Source: Hevea brasiliensis
Taxonomy: Eukaryota; Streptophyta; Magnoliopsida; Malpighiales; Euphorbiaceae
DNA length: 64,000 nt
NCBI RefSeq assembly: GCF_030052815.1
Contig: NC_079493.1
Span: 63,939,960-64,003,959 of the forward strand
Direction of reading: 5' to 3'
This document shows positions 46,162 through 58,137 of the stretch, in pieces; the first letter of the stretch is position 1; each line of letters starts with the position of its first letter. Made by a program: the position numbers and the translations under genes. Under the pieces are notes generated by a model. That model saw only the letters and a program-made list of their open reading frames with translations, searched no databases and had not been told where the DNA came from.

Positions 46162-47175
46162 ATCGACCTTTTTTTATCCGGTCTCCAATTTGTTAGTGTT
46201 CAACTTTTTGATATAAGCTGGACAACCCCAAATCTTAACATGCTTAAGACTTGGTTTTCTTCCATGCCATATCTCATAAGGTGTGGAAGAAACTAATTTT
46301 GATGGAATCCTATTCAGAATATACAAAGCTAATTCTAATGCAAATCCTCAAAAGAAGATTGGCATATTAGTATAGCTCATCATACTACGCACTATATCCA
46401 ATAGGGTACGATTTCTCCTTTCGTATACACCATTTAGTGTGGTGTTCCCGGAGGAGTCACCGAGAAACAATGCCATGCTCTCTCAAGTATTCATCAAATT
46501 CAAGATTAAATATTCACCTCCACGATCCGATCAAGAGGTTTAATATTCTTTCCTCGCTTGATTTTATACTTAAGATTTAAATACTATCAACTTTTCAAAA
46601 GATTCATGTTTGTATTTCATCAAATACAAATACCAAAACCTACATATAACATCAGTAAACGTAATAAAATAATGAAAACCCCCTCTAGCCATTTCTTTAA
46701 ATGGACCACATACATCACTATGTATTAGCTCCAAAATATTTTCAGCTCTTAGCCCTTGTCCAACAAAGGGTGATCTAGTCATTTTACCCTGAAGGCAAGA
46801 TTGACAAGTTGGAGTAGGCTCAGAGCCCAATGAGGATAGAATCCCCATTTCCTCCAGTTTTGCAATCCTATCTTCTACAACATGACATAATCTTAAGTGC
46901 CAAATATTTTTTGAACTTGAGTTGGTTTTCACCATGGCATTGCATTCTTTTAGATCACTTGCATTCAATTTGTGTTTGTCATTATTATCCAAATAATAAA
47001 GACCATCATTCATATAACCCGAACTAACATATTTATTTCCAAAATAAATATTGCAAACATCATCAGTGAACTGAAATTCATAGCCATTTCTAGTCAAACT
47101 AGATATAGAAATGATGTTCTTAAAAGCATCAGGTACATATAAAATATTATCCAAACACAAAACATGTCCAAACAT
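46162..47175 (-). pseudogene. pol: Copia-B integrase zinc domain and core
   Basis: Open for 201 codons from 47175 to 46570: MFGHVLCLDNILYVPDAF, the pre-integrase zinc region (WHLRLCHVVEDRI, CQSCLQGKMTRSPF) and the core start IHSDVCGPFKEMARGG (first catalytic Asp). The FTDDKSRF block of copia-A is FTDVICRF here, so it has been altered. From 46570 down to 46162 the core continues only in pieces (the DRGGEY and NGV...ERRN regions near 46520 and 46420), each in a different phase. Confidence 0.88.
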
Positions 47176-47235
47176 GTAAAAAGATTTAGATCCTATGGCT
47201 AAAGCTTCAACAGTTGAGCCATTGCTAATCCGACT

Positions 47236-47469
47236 CTAATATCCTCGAGAACGCAAGTCGCCATCGCTTGCTAGTTCCTGCATATCATTAGAAATGTGAG
47301 AACTGGCACCAGTATCTAAAACCCAAGCTGTAGATGAACTATGAGTATTATCAAAATCTAAATAACAAGATATGGACATACCTTCCAAAGGTGTATCTTT
47401 CTTGTCCTTTAGAGAAGCAAGATACTCAAGCGCCTTTTCCAGTTGCTCATCCTTTGGCAATGGAAACAC
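47236..47469 (-). pseudogene. pol: Copia-B protease region
   Basis: Short open frame with SLKDKKDTPLEGMSISCYL and the intact active-site block WVLDTGASSHIS (DTG). Ends early at 47236-47238 after a frame change (DGDLRSRGY) where copia-A continues into RIGNDSTVEALAIG. The region 47176-47235 between this and the integrase frame is the broken join. Confidence 0.87.
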
Positions 47470-48228
47470 TTTCCTTTGCCTCCATCGCCTTTAGTCTTCC
47501 TTTTCTGCTTAGCTATTTTCTTGAAGGACCAGAATCGAGGTTTCTTTTTCTTATTGCCCTTCTTCTTGTTGGACTCTCCAAAGACAAGAAGATGCAACCA
47601 AAGCTACCTCTTTCCCTTTATTGCCCGGCATATTCTTTTGGGCAATAACCAAAGATGTTGAGTAAACTACCTAAGGTGCATTCCTGCTTAGTCATATGAA
47701 AATTTGTCACAAAATTCCCAAAAGACTCGTGAAGGGATCAAGGATCAAATCCGTCAGTAGTTGGAAATCCATGTTGAAGTCAAGATGTTCCAACCGCTCA
47801 ATCACCAATCATCTTGTGGACATGATCCCCAACATTCTCGTCCCTCGACATCCTCATACGGAATAGCCGCCTAGATATCTCATACCTAGCATTCCCGCTG
47901 CTCTCACCATACAACTCTTGTAGGTGAAGGAGGATCTCACTCGCACTGCATGTTCTCATGTTGCTTCAGAACTCATTACTCATGGAAGCAAGCAAGTAAC
48001 ACTTAGCTCTCATATCATGCTCCTTCCACTTGTCCAAAATATCATGTTCCTCTTGTGTGGCCTCCGGAGGTAAGGGACCAGAACATTTGAATCTAGAACA
48101 TATCCTATATGTTCAAGGTTCAGACAAGCTTCAAATTTCTTAGCCAATCGCATGATTTGGTCCTCACAACCTATTATGATCAAGTATGCTTGCAAGGATA
48201 TTGATGGTGGTGGTTGTTTTGTGCTCAT
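47409..48228 (-). pseudogene. gag: Copia-B gag
   Basis: ATG at 48226-48228 starts MSTKQPPPS, then an immediate frameshift. Gag blocks LNLEHIGYVLDSN and LDKWKEHDM-like DNA follow. The matching target region for the copia-A insertion (GGGGATCATGTCCACAAG on the minus strand, near 47815-47830) is empty here. The zinc knuckle at about 47460-47480 is destroyed: it reads CFHCQ and then diverges, losing the His and the last Cys. Gives the reference for the lost start codon of copia-A. Confidence 0.86.
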
Positions 48229-48950
48229 TTTTATCGTAAAATTAATCAGAGAAAATAACCAGATTAATTAGTAAATGTATCATGTAATTAACCAAAATAA
48301 TTATGGTCTTTTAATCAAATTGGTCCTCCCACTAACTTAGCGAATCCTACACTTCCAAAGTAGAAAATGGAAATCCTAGTTGGATGGATTTCTAGTGGGT
48401 GATTGAATTCTTATAATTCTATTGATTATCCTCAGGTACATCCATTATTGGAATTACAATAAACTATAAGTGAGCAACTCCTTGCCCATCACATCTCATG
48501 TGAGTTTCAATCCTTTACCTAGCCCCTAATGCTCAAAATCTCAGGTACATCCATTATTGACTTATCTTGCATTAGTTAAGTTGATCCCATTGAGCCAGTA
48601 ATTATGTAAATAATTTTAATGTCCTCAGGTACATCCAATATTGGCCACTAAACCATTTACATATTTACAACATCTTATGCTTAACAATTATTCTTAAGAA
48701 AATCTCTTAAATTAATTGCATCTCATGCAACTATTTAAAATTTCTTAAAATAATTGCCCCAATGGAGGGCCTATGGTATAATTACTTTAATTATAGCATT
48801 TCCAACTTAATTATTTGTTTGGAAGATTTTATGGTCATTCTAATTACTTTTATGGTCTCACTTTGCTTTGCAACCAGCAATGAACTTTTGATCTCATGAT
48901 CAAACACACAATTAAATCATATAATAAACAAACTAAATGGCAAATATAGT
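48229..48950 (-). other. Copia-B leader
   Basis: About 720 bp between PBS and gag, non-coding, aligned with copia-A 1047-1130 and 2910-3546 in reverse. It has a single CAAAG-like join where copia-A carries the additional 1.8 kb. Confidence 0.82.
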
Positions 48951-48963
48951 GGCTTTGATACCA
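48951..48963 (-). other. Copia-B primer binding site
   Basis: On the minus strand TGGTATCAAAGCC, two bases inside the LTR end at 48966. One base differs from the copia-A site (A for G). Confidence 0.88.
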
Positions 48964-48965
48964 AT

Positions 48966-50574
48966 TGAAGGAACGGAAGCGTGAAAAACACAAGTTTATA
49001 CCATTGAATTCAAAAATTTTCACCTAGGGTCACATGCATCATGCAAGATTTATTTTTATCTATTTGATTTCAATGATAAACAATATATTAAAACTCTTTT
49101 AATTTGTTTTTGGATCTGTATTTGCCATTTAAGATTTTAAAATTAATCAGATTAATTTTAGAACTCTAGATTAAATCAAGAACGATTACACTAACCTCTT
49201 GATGCAATCGCAAATGTCTCGCGCTTTGATATTCGCCTTCGTGACACTAGATGTTATCCTCTAGCTTGTCCACACCAAGAACACCTATGGCAGCACTTGA
49301 ACAGCTTCTAAAGCCTTTTCTATTAATTAGAAATTCAAGTTCTGCCTTTTAAGAGATTAGAGATGTAAACAGACACTAGAAACAATTTCTAGTGTTCTTA
49401 ATTCAAGAGATTGATGGCTAATCTCTTTGAATTGATGAGAGATGAAGAAGAATAGAGGGAGGGCTGCAAAATGGCGTGACCAAGGAGTGTGGCTGCTGGT
49501 TGTATTTTATTTTCTCATAACAACACTTAAATAGCTAGGTTAACACATTAAACCCTTGCCACATGTCACCCTTTGATTAGCTCTAGGTTTAAGTGACCCA
49601 ATCACATTGTGCTAAGTGTCAAACCTATATGTAATCTTGATTTTAATCATCTTACATGATTAAAAAAACATTTGGCAAGCTTATGTGTTATGCCATGTGT
49701 CACCATCTCATGGTGCCACGTGTCACACTGCAAAATGACCAAAATGCCCCTGTGTCTTAATTTTGAGTTCTCAACCCAAAATAATTATTTTTCTTCTTCT
49801 AATTAATTTATATCAAATCTAAATTAATTAATTAATATCTATTAATTAATTTCTCATTAATTAAATTCATATTTAAACACTTTAAACATAAATTTAACTT
49901 ATATTATACATCCAATAATCTAGATTTGGTTTCAAGTCATGCTAGGGACTTGCAAACTAAACCTATTTTATTAATCAATTAAACTCTTTAATTAATTAAT
50001 TAAATCATATTTAATTAGGTGATAACTTGTGTATGTGTGTGACTTACTAGGCTCATCACTAATTGGCAATGAGACATGATATCAACTCTTAATATCATCA
50101 GAACTCTTTCTTACCATAAATGATTTCTCTAAATCATTTTATGAACCTCATAGACCATGGTTAACACCTAGCATAGCATGCCATGGCCACCCAATTAGTA
50201 ATAAGGTTTACCTTAAATGAACCTATAATCATATGTTACCATGCACTAGAATCTCTCTCATAAAATCCTAACTCAAGCCGAGTCATGGTTTATGTCAAAC
50301 TCCATTTGCTATGAATATTATGTTCTCTTTAATTCCAGCTTGATTAAAAGATTTTCTCATCGTAAACTCTTTCTCAATAAATCTATCTGTCCTGGCCAGA
50401 AACTTGAAACATTAAGAATAATTAAATGAACATAGGATTTTATCTCTATTTACTTAGAGGAACAGATTCCATCTTGATCAACACCTACCTCCATATATAA
50501 CTAGTAGGAGCCAACACATGCCCATATACCCATACACAGATAAGTATGAAAGCAAAGATCAAACTCAAACTACC
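48966..50574 (-). repeat. Copia-B 5' LTR, part 1
   Basis: Starts TGAAGGAACGG on the + strand and is collinear with 42152-43770 to the insertion point. CTACC (50570-50574) is the left target duplication. Confidence 0.93.
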
Positions 50575-51354
50575 AGTAACGACTCCAAATTCTGCCAAGA
50601 TTGTCCGCTGGCCCGTGGGCCTCACGGATTTGTCCCTTGGGAGGTTTCGCCCCAAAAGCGCCACCGACTTTAGGGCCGACCACATATATGGCCCAGATTC
50701 CCTTCTCCCATTTCCGATGTGGGACGGCGGCACTGCAGCGCATGACGCCGTCCCCACAAATTGCTATAACCCACCAACTTCACTGGGGCGCCCTCGCACT
50801 CCACTGCATCGAGGGAGTCCGCTCGATACCAATTGTAACGACCCACTCAAACCCTGGGCCAAGATTGTCCGCTGGCCCGTGGGCCTCACGGATTTGTCCC
50901 TTGGGAGGTTTCGCCCCAAAAGCCACGACCAGCTTTAGGCCGACCCACATATATGGCCCGATTCCCTTCTCCCATTTCCGATGTGGGACGGGCGCACTGC
51001 AGCGCATGACGCCGTCCCCACAATGCTACAACCCACCAACTTCCGGGGCGCCTCGCACCCACTGCATCGAGGGAGTCCTGGCTCGATACCAATTGTAACG
51101 ACTCACCCACCCGGCCAAGATTGTCCGCTGGCCTGGGCCTCACTGATTTGTCCCTTGGGAGGTTTCGCCCCAAAAGCGCCACTGACCGCTTTAGGCCGAC
51201 TTCACATATATGGCCCAGATTCCTTCTCCCATTTCCGATGTGGGACGGCGCACTGCAGCGCATGACGCCGCCCCCACAAATTGCTATAACCCACCAACTT
51301 CACTGGGGCGCCTCGCACCCACTGCATCGAGGGAGTCCGGCTCGATACCACATT
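50575..51354 (-). repeat. Left TRIM-like array: three ~260-bp units, reversed
   Basis: Units 50575-50833, 50834-51093 and 51094-51354, each starting (A/T)GTAACGAC and ending in GGCTCGATACCAATT (the PBS-like end in reverse). Inverted copy of 57343-58132. The many overlapping open frames here come from the GC-rich repeat and look non-coding. Confidence 0.87.
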
Positions 51355-52595
51355 TGTCACGACCCAACCTATGGGCCGACCAAGACTAGACTGGCCACCC
51401 TAAAGCCCCCGAGGCCCGTAGTAAGCCTTAACTGCTCATTTACCCAATTCTAAGGCCCATTGGGCCCAAATTAAGAAAACAAACGACAGAGTCCGCCATA
51501 AATGGACTTTCCAACGGGAGTTTTCGACTCACCCGACTGTAAACACAATATATAGTCAATTGGGAGCTCACCACCCTCCACATACTCATCAACATAAAAT
51601 AAATGGGAGCTCACTCCTCATCCAATCCATCAAACATGCATAGCACATTTAAGTTTACAGTCCAAAATAATAATTTAGTTTACGCACTCCAAATCAAATA
51701 AACATTTCTAACACATGCGAAATTCTAAGATTTAACAAGTTTATACAAACAAGAGTAATCGACTGCGAGGGAGAAAGCAGTTAACCTCAAAAATATCCTC
51801 CCGTGGCTGTAAAAATTTTTGAACAGAGTGAGCGTCGACTCGAGAGTAAAATATCAATTTTAACCATAATCTCTATAACTATCTCAGAATTAATGCACTC
51901 GTAGCGTGAAATGCAACATCAACATCATATTCACATCATAGCATCAAAAAGGTAATTTGGAGCACTCACGCACCCTGTAGCATCAATCATAATATATTGG
52001 GAGCTGATCCCCTATACAGCTCTCTTAAATCCAACCTAGTGCCAAGAACTCAAGCCGACTTTCGCTAATAAACCAAATCGAGGGTCCCAGCAAGAACTCA
52101 AGCCGTGACTACCTCAAGGAACGTCCCGCCAAGAACTCAAGCCGTGACTACCCCGCCCCATCCATAGTCCACACCACATCACACGCACGCCAACGCACGC
52201 ACACCGCCCAAATTACTACAACAACACTCATGGCACATTAACAGCTATGAATGCAACATAAATCGTGCCTAGAGTTTAACTACATAAATATATGCATATA
52301 AGTGATGCATGGGCATGCCGAATATATAATAATATCGAAATTATAATTAAAATTAATATTTTACTCACGCATTTGACGACAATCACCGTGGGGCCGGGCG
52401 GAGGAAGAAGGTCATTCCGCCACCGACAATTACATTACATTTATTTAACACAAATGACTCAATACAAATAAAGAAAAGACCAAATACGTCCTAAGTCATG
52501 CCGAAAATCCGGCAGAGTCTCCCCTATACCTAGGACCTACCCAACCTGCAAAAGGGCTCAAAACACACTTCTATATCCACAATCCATATATCCAT
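51355..52595 (-). repeat. Reversed partial gypsy LTR (inverted copy of 56113-57342)
   Basis: Starts TGTCACGACCCAACC, the reverse complement of the + LTR end at 57342, and stays alignable through the CACTTCTATATCCACAATCC block near 52565. Includes a small internal repeat, CAAGAACTCAAGCCGTGACTAC, at 52040-52155. Homology stops near 52595; the ~465 bp nearest the LTR start are missing. Confidence 0.83.
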
Positions 52596-53680
52596 ATATA
52601 CATAAGTAAAGTTAATAAATTATAAAATATTATGTCAAGAAGGAAAATGGTACGGTAAAGGGTTCATGCAGATGATACCTTATAGGTAGAGCATAATTGT
52701 GCTAGGAGATGATGAAATTTGGAGAGAAAGACTAAGAAACTTAGGTGAAACGTTATAATATGACAATCGGGTGTAGTTGAATATAAGAGGATATTTTCTT
52801 TCTTTTCAAGTTTAGCTTGTGCTTTTGGTTCTAGAAGGTTATATAAGGAACAGAAACTGAGTCAAGGAGACCTAGTTATTGAGAGTTTAGTAGGCACAAA
52901 TTCATACATAATTTCCTGATATGAGAATGACAGTAAGTGCATACCTAGTATTAAGTATGAAAGGACGAACAGAGTAATGACATGAGTTAAATTGAGTTAG
53001 CTACTAAGGCTTGCAACTGTTTTAAACTATGAGCTGGAGGAAGTACTATTTATGGTTGAGATTCAATAGATGAAATTGTTGCTGATGGGTAATTTGAGGT
53101 TGAAGTTTAGAAAGCTATGGGCAGTATATATGATTATATTAAGGAGAATGAACACGTGAAGTATCTTGTTTGGAATTAAGGCATGACACATATTTCCTAC
53201 CGCCTGGTTAGTTCAGATGGAACTTATAGTTTATGGGGCTCATATTCATCCAGGATAAGCAATTTCCTACTAAGGCTGATAGGGAATGATAATGTTCTGA
53301 TAGTTAAGTTGGAAAAAAAAAAAAAAGGGGATACAAGAAAAAAAAAAAAAATTTCTATGGGTAATTATAAGTGTTACATAAGGTGAAGAATGTGCTGGTA
53401 GGAGTAAATCATAGGGTTAGAATTCTTGAAGTAATGAAACTAGTATTCAAGATAAGACTAAGAAATAAAAAGAAAGTTAATGTTGATGATGGGATAGATA
53501 TCTTTGAAGGAAAAGGTGTAAGGATGAGATAGGACTAAAATTAAGGAATAAGTACAGCAGGTTGAAAAGATACCAACAATACCAAAAATAGGAAAAGGGA
53601 AGTGGATAAGATGCAAAGGACAGAAGAGAGCTCGATAGAGTCGCTTATAATGACGAGGATAAGGAGTGTCTAACCATCGC
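52596..53680 (+). other. Unidentified AT-rich segment
   Basis: No open frame of note, no recognisable gag or protease motif and no match elsewhere in the window. Contains two A-runs (about 53310-53322 and 53338-53352). By position between an LTR and pol it could be a decayed gag/protease/RT region, but no motif supports this. Confidence 0.4.
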
Positions 53681-55560
53681 CTCGTGTTAACACTACCTAT
53701 GAGCGTGAAGGATATACTGTAATCGTGACGCCCAGAGTTGGCCTAGGTGTGTTTTGATGCGAATGGAAAAGTAGTGGCTTATGCTTCAAGGCAAACAAGA
53801 GGCATGGGCGTAACTATCCCACCCATGATTTGGAAATGGTCGTTGTAGTCTTTGCACTAAAAATCTGGAGACACTACCGTATGGTGAAGTGTGCTAGATA
53901 TACACCGACCATAAGAGTTTGAAGTACATCTTCCAACAGAGGGATTTAAACTTGAGACAGAGGAGATGGATGGAGCTCGAAAACTATGATTGCACCATCT
54001 AGTACCACCATGGAAGGCCAATGTAGTAGCAGATGCTTTAAGCGTAAAATCTTCCGCGCTTACGCACATTTCAGCAGAGAAGAGACTGTTGATTCAGAGG
54101 TACATGAGTTGATGGATCAAGGTTTAATCCTAGATCTTTCAGATGATGGTATTGTTGGCTCACTTTTCAAAGGAGGCCGACTTGAGGGACAGAGTTAGAG
54201 TTTCCCAAAGACAGAGACCAACAATTGATGAAGATCATAGAAAGAGTACAAAGAAGGTGAAGGTGGTGAGTTTGGGTTTGCAATGATGGCGCCTAGTGCA
54301 AGGTTCTAGGATATGTGTGCCCGATGTGGACAACCTCAGAATGAAATCATGCGAGAGGCACACTATACATCAGACAAGATTCACCTGTGTTCCACCAAGA
54401 TGTACCATGATGTGAAAGATAGCTATTGGTGGAATGGCATGAAGAGAGACATAGCCGACTTTGTGTCCAAGTGCTTGACTTGTCGTAAGGTGAAGTTTGA
54501 ACACCAGAGACCGCCAAGGAAGTCGCAAGAGCTCCCTATCCCGTAATGGAAGTGGGAAATGAGTACTATGGATTTTGTGGATCGTTGCCTCGCACTCACG
54601 CGAGGATATGATTCGATATGGGTAATTGTAGACCGCTTGACCAAATCACCACTTCTTACCCAGAAGACTACATACTGTGGGCACAAGATGCCCGGCCTAC
54701 ATTCGAGAAATAGTCGATTGCATGGAGTTCCTGCCCATAATATCTCGGCAGGGTCCCAGCCACTTCTGCTTTGGAGAAAGTTGCAGGAGGCACTTGGCAC
54801 ACAGCTTGAACTTCAAGACGGCTTTCCACCCTCGCATGCACTGACAAATTGAAGGACGATCCAAACATCGAAGACATGCTTCGCATGAGTGTTTTGGATT
54901 TTGGAGGTCAATGGGATGAGCAACTAGCTTTAGTGGAGTTTGCCTACACAATGCTTATCACTCCAAAGATAGGGTGGGCACCCTATGAGGCACTATATGG
55001 AAGAAAGTGTAGGTCTCCTCTGTGTTGGACAGAAATGGGGGAAGCAAGGGTGCATGATGTAGACCTAGTGCAATACACTTCAGAGGTAGTTCCTTTAATC
55101 AGGGAACGACTGAGGACAAATTTTCAAGAGATGTAAAAGTTATGCACTCCTGACGAGGGATGTGGAGTTTGCAAGGCGACTATGTATTCCCCAAGGTATC
55201 TCCAATGAAGGGAGTCATGAGATTCGGAAAGAAGGGCAAGTTGGCACCTCAAGATATCTGACATTTTGAGGTTACTGATAGAGTTGGAGCAGCTGCTCAC
55301 CGGCTGAGCTACCACCCAACCTCTCTCACGCTCATCCCGTGTTTCACATCTCCATGCTCAGAAATACATTCCCGATCCTTCTCATGTACCGCAAATGATG
55401 TGATAGAGCTAAAAGAAAATTTGACATTTGAGGAGCAAACAGAGCCATAGTGGACTACCAAGTGAGATACCGAGATCAAAACAGATCCCTATGGTTAAGG
55501 TTTTGTGGAGGAGTCACTATGGAAGAGTGCACTGAAGTCAGAACGGGCCATGCGTAGCAA
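53681..55560 (+). pseudogene. pol: Gypsy pol fragment: RNase H, integrase, C-terminal tail
   Basis: Starts in RNase H (GLGCVLM- and AYASRQ-like DNA at about 53740-53800), then the [11 protein letters not shown] block and ADALS-like end (about 54040). Integrase zinc finger: STKMYHDVKDSYWWNGMK with CLTCRKVKFEHQRP (54390-54510). Core: MDFVD near 54570, [22 protein letters not shown] in place of the SDRD-type block, then EDMLRMSVLDFGGQWDEQL, WAPYEALYGRKCRSPLCW and a GPY/F-like region near 55200. Frameshifts and stops throughout (for example 54198, 54546, 55136). Several catalytic-site blocks ([11 protein letters not shown]) are unrecognisable, so the decay is deep. No gag or RT core is visible. 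Confidence 0.85.
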
Positions 55561-55647
55561 GTACCCTTATTAGTTAAATGTATAATCATGTGCTTTATTC
55601 TGACTTGTGTAAAAATCGAGGACTAATTTTCTGTAAGGGGGGAAGAA
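55561..55647 (+). other. pol-LTR spacer with polypurine tract
   Basis: Ends in TAAGGGGGGAAGAA (55634-55647) directly before TGTAACACACC. The orientation is +, in agreement with pol. Confidence 0.78.
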
Positions 55648-57342
55648 TGTAACACACCTGATTTTTTATATATTATTATTGGGCTGCGTGTAGGTATCCT
55701 CAATTCATGGAATTCGACAGCTTGTCCTGGACTGTGAATTTCCGCCATGCACTACCACCGAAAAGTCTCCGAATTGGATCGAGGTTTTGGCTACCCCACC
55801 ATTGTCAGCATCCCGACATGCTCAAGTCTAATCGCAAAGGTAAACCCAACCTTTCTTTTTCGTAATTTTCTATTGATTAAATAGGATTAAAAATTCATAA
55901 AATATTCGTGGTAGCTTATTAAATTACTATTCTTTTTTCAATATATTAGTAATATTTCTTAGGTCCGCAGTGCATATTTTTTTAATTTTTAGAGCTTGTT
56001 TGGGCAATTTTTGCAAAAATGATCAATTATAAGGACTAAATTGAAATTTTTCCATATTGTGATGAATGATTGATTTGATGGGCCTGTGATGGGTCGTGAT
56101 GTGATTGAGTTGTGGATATATGGATTGTGGATATAGAAGTGTGTTTTGAGCCCTTTTGTGTTGGGTAGGTCCTAGGTATAGGGAGACTCACGGATTTTCT
56201 GCATGACTTAGGACGATTTGGTCTTTTCTTTATTTGTATTGAGTCATTTGTGTTAAATAAATGTAATGTAATTGTCGTGAGCGATACTTTCTTCCTCCGC
56301 CCACCGCCACAAAGGATTGTCACAAGTCTGTGAGTAAAATATTAATTTTAATTATAATTTCGATATTATTATATGTTCAAGATGCCCATGCATCACTTAT
56401 ATGCATATATTTATGTAGTTAAACTCTAGGCACGATTTATGTTGCATTCATAATCATAATGTGCCATGAGTGTTGTTGTGGTAATTTGGAGCAAGCAGCG
56501 TATGGCAAGCGCATGGTGATGTGGTGTGGACTATGGATAGGACGGTAGTCACGCTTGAGTTCTTCACGGGGACCTGCTCTTCGAGGGGTAGTCACGCTTG
56601 AGTTCTTCACGACCTCGATTTGGTTTATTGCTAAAATCCGCTTGAGTTCTTCACGCACTGTGTTGATTTAAGAGAGTCAGATAGGGATCACTCCCAATAT
56701 ATTATGATTGATGCTACAGGTGCGTGAGTGCTCCAAATTACCTTTTGATGCTATGATGTGAATATGATGTTGATGTTGCATTTCACGCTACAGGTGCATT
56801 AGTTACGTATAGTTATAGAGATTATGGTTAAAATTGATATTTTACTCTCGAGTCGAACGCCACTCCTGCTCAAAAATTTTTACAGCCACAGGAGGATATT
56901 TTTTGAGGTTAACTCGCTTTCTCCTCGCAGTCGACATTACCGCTTGTATAAACTTGTTAAATCTTAGAATTTCCGCATGTGTTAGAAATGTTTATTTGAT
57001 TTGGGTCTGTAAACTAAATTATTATTTTTGGACCAGAACTTAAATGTGCTATGCATGTTTGATGTATTAGATGAGGGAGCTGAGATCCGATGTATATTAT
57101 GTTGATTAGTATGTGGAGGGTGAGCTGAGCTCACCAATTCACTATATATTGTGTTTACAGTCGGGTGAGTCGAAACTCCCGCTGGAAAGTCCATTTTATG
57201 GCTGACTGGCCCGCTTGTTTTCTTGAATTTGGGCCCAATGGGCCTTAGAATTGGGTAAATGAACAGCTAAGGCTTACTACGGCCTCGGGCTTTAGGTCGG
57301 CCTGTGTCCTAGTGCCATCCGCCCATAGGTTGGGTCGTGACA
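55648..57342 (+). repeat. Gypsy LTR (1.70 kb), + orientation
   Basis: TGTAACACACC...GGGTCGTGACA, directly after a PPT and before a PBS-like TGGTATCGTGAGCC (57347 onward). Family distinct from the gypsy-1 and gypsy-2 LTRs. Positions 56113-57342 pair with the reversed copy at 51355-52595; 55648-56112 are unpaired. The GCTTGAGTTCTTCACG motif recurs at about 56550-56660. Confidence 0.83.
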
Positions 57343-58132
57343 AATGTGGTATCGTGAGCCGACTCTCCAAGACGAGTGGGTGCGAGGACGCCCACAGCGG
57401 AAGATGGTGGGATGTAACGGACTGTGGGTACGCCGATACGTAACGCCTGCACGTGCCGCCCGTCCCACATCTGAAATGGGAGAAGGGAATCAGGGCCATA
57501 AATGTGGGGTCACTAAACCGGTCACGCGCTTTTGGGAGCGAAACCTCCCAAGGGACAACCGTGAGGCCCACGCCAAAGCGACAATACCGACCGGGCCGGG
57601 CGGGTCGTTATAATTGGTATCGTGAGCCGACTCTCCAAGACGAGTGGTGCGAGGACGCCCCAAAGTTGGTGGGTTGTAACGGATCGTGGGGACGGCGATA
57701 CGTAACGCGCAGTGCCGCCGCCCCACACTCGGAAATGGGAGAAGGGAATCGGGCCATATATGTGGGGTCACCCTAAACTCGTCACGCGCTTTGGGAGCGA
57801 AACCTCCCAAGGGACAATCCGTGAGGCCCACGCCAAAGCGACAATACCGATCGGGTCGGGCTGGTCGTTACAATTGGTATCGAGCCGACTCTCCAAGACG
57901 AGTGGGTGCGCAGGACGCCCCATGAAGTTGGTGGGTTGTAACGATCGTGGGGACGGCGATACGTAACGCCGCAGTGCCGCCCGCCCCACATCTAAATGGG
58001 AGAAGGGAATCGGGCCATATATGTGGGGTCACCAAACTCGTCAACGCGCTTTGGGAGCGAAACCTCCCAAGGGACAATCCGTGAGGCCCACGCCAAAGCG
58101 ACAATACCGACTGGTCGGGCCGGGTCGTTACA
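57343..58132 (+). repeat. Right TRIM-like array: three ~260-bp units
   Basis: Units 57343-57612, 57613-57872 and 57873-58132. In the middle unit: PBS-like ATTGGTATCGTGAGCC, 62-bp interior, then a 198-bp LTR (57675-57872) from TGTAACGGATCG to GTCGTTACA. The LTR shares GAAACCTCCCAAGGGACAA and GTGAGGCCCA with the TRIM at 1713-2438. Tandem TRIM structure without any coding sequence. Confidence 0.86.
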
Positions 58133-58137
58133 CTACC

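Larger units (their letters stand above)
50575..58132. mobile_element. 7.56-kb insertion with ~2-kb inverted arms made of LTR and TRIM-like repeats
   Basis: Flanked by CTACC (50570-50574, 58133-58137); the empty site is in the copia-B 3' LTR. Layout: three 260-bp TRIM-like units reversed (50575-51354), a reversed gypsy LTR truncated at about 52595 (51355-52595), unidentified AT-rich DNA (52596-53680), broken gypsy pol on + (53681-55560), PPT, LTR on + (55648-57342), three 260-bp units on + (57343-58132). Both outer ends are therefore the same (U5) end of the small LTR, AGTAACGAC.../...GTCGTTACA, instead of one U3 and one U5 end. Confidence 0.88.

Noticed and set aside
50485..51453. Several overlapping open frames of 70-165 codons on both strands in the GC-rich region
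   Set aside because: They follow the 260-bp repeat period, overlap in opposite strands and resemble no protein. They are a composition effect of the TRIM-like array.
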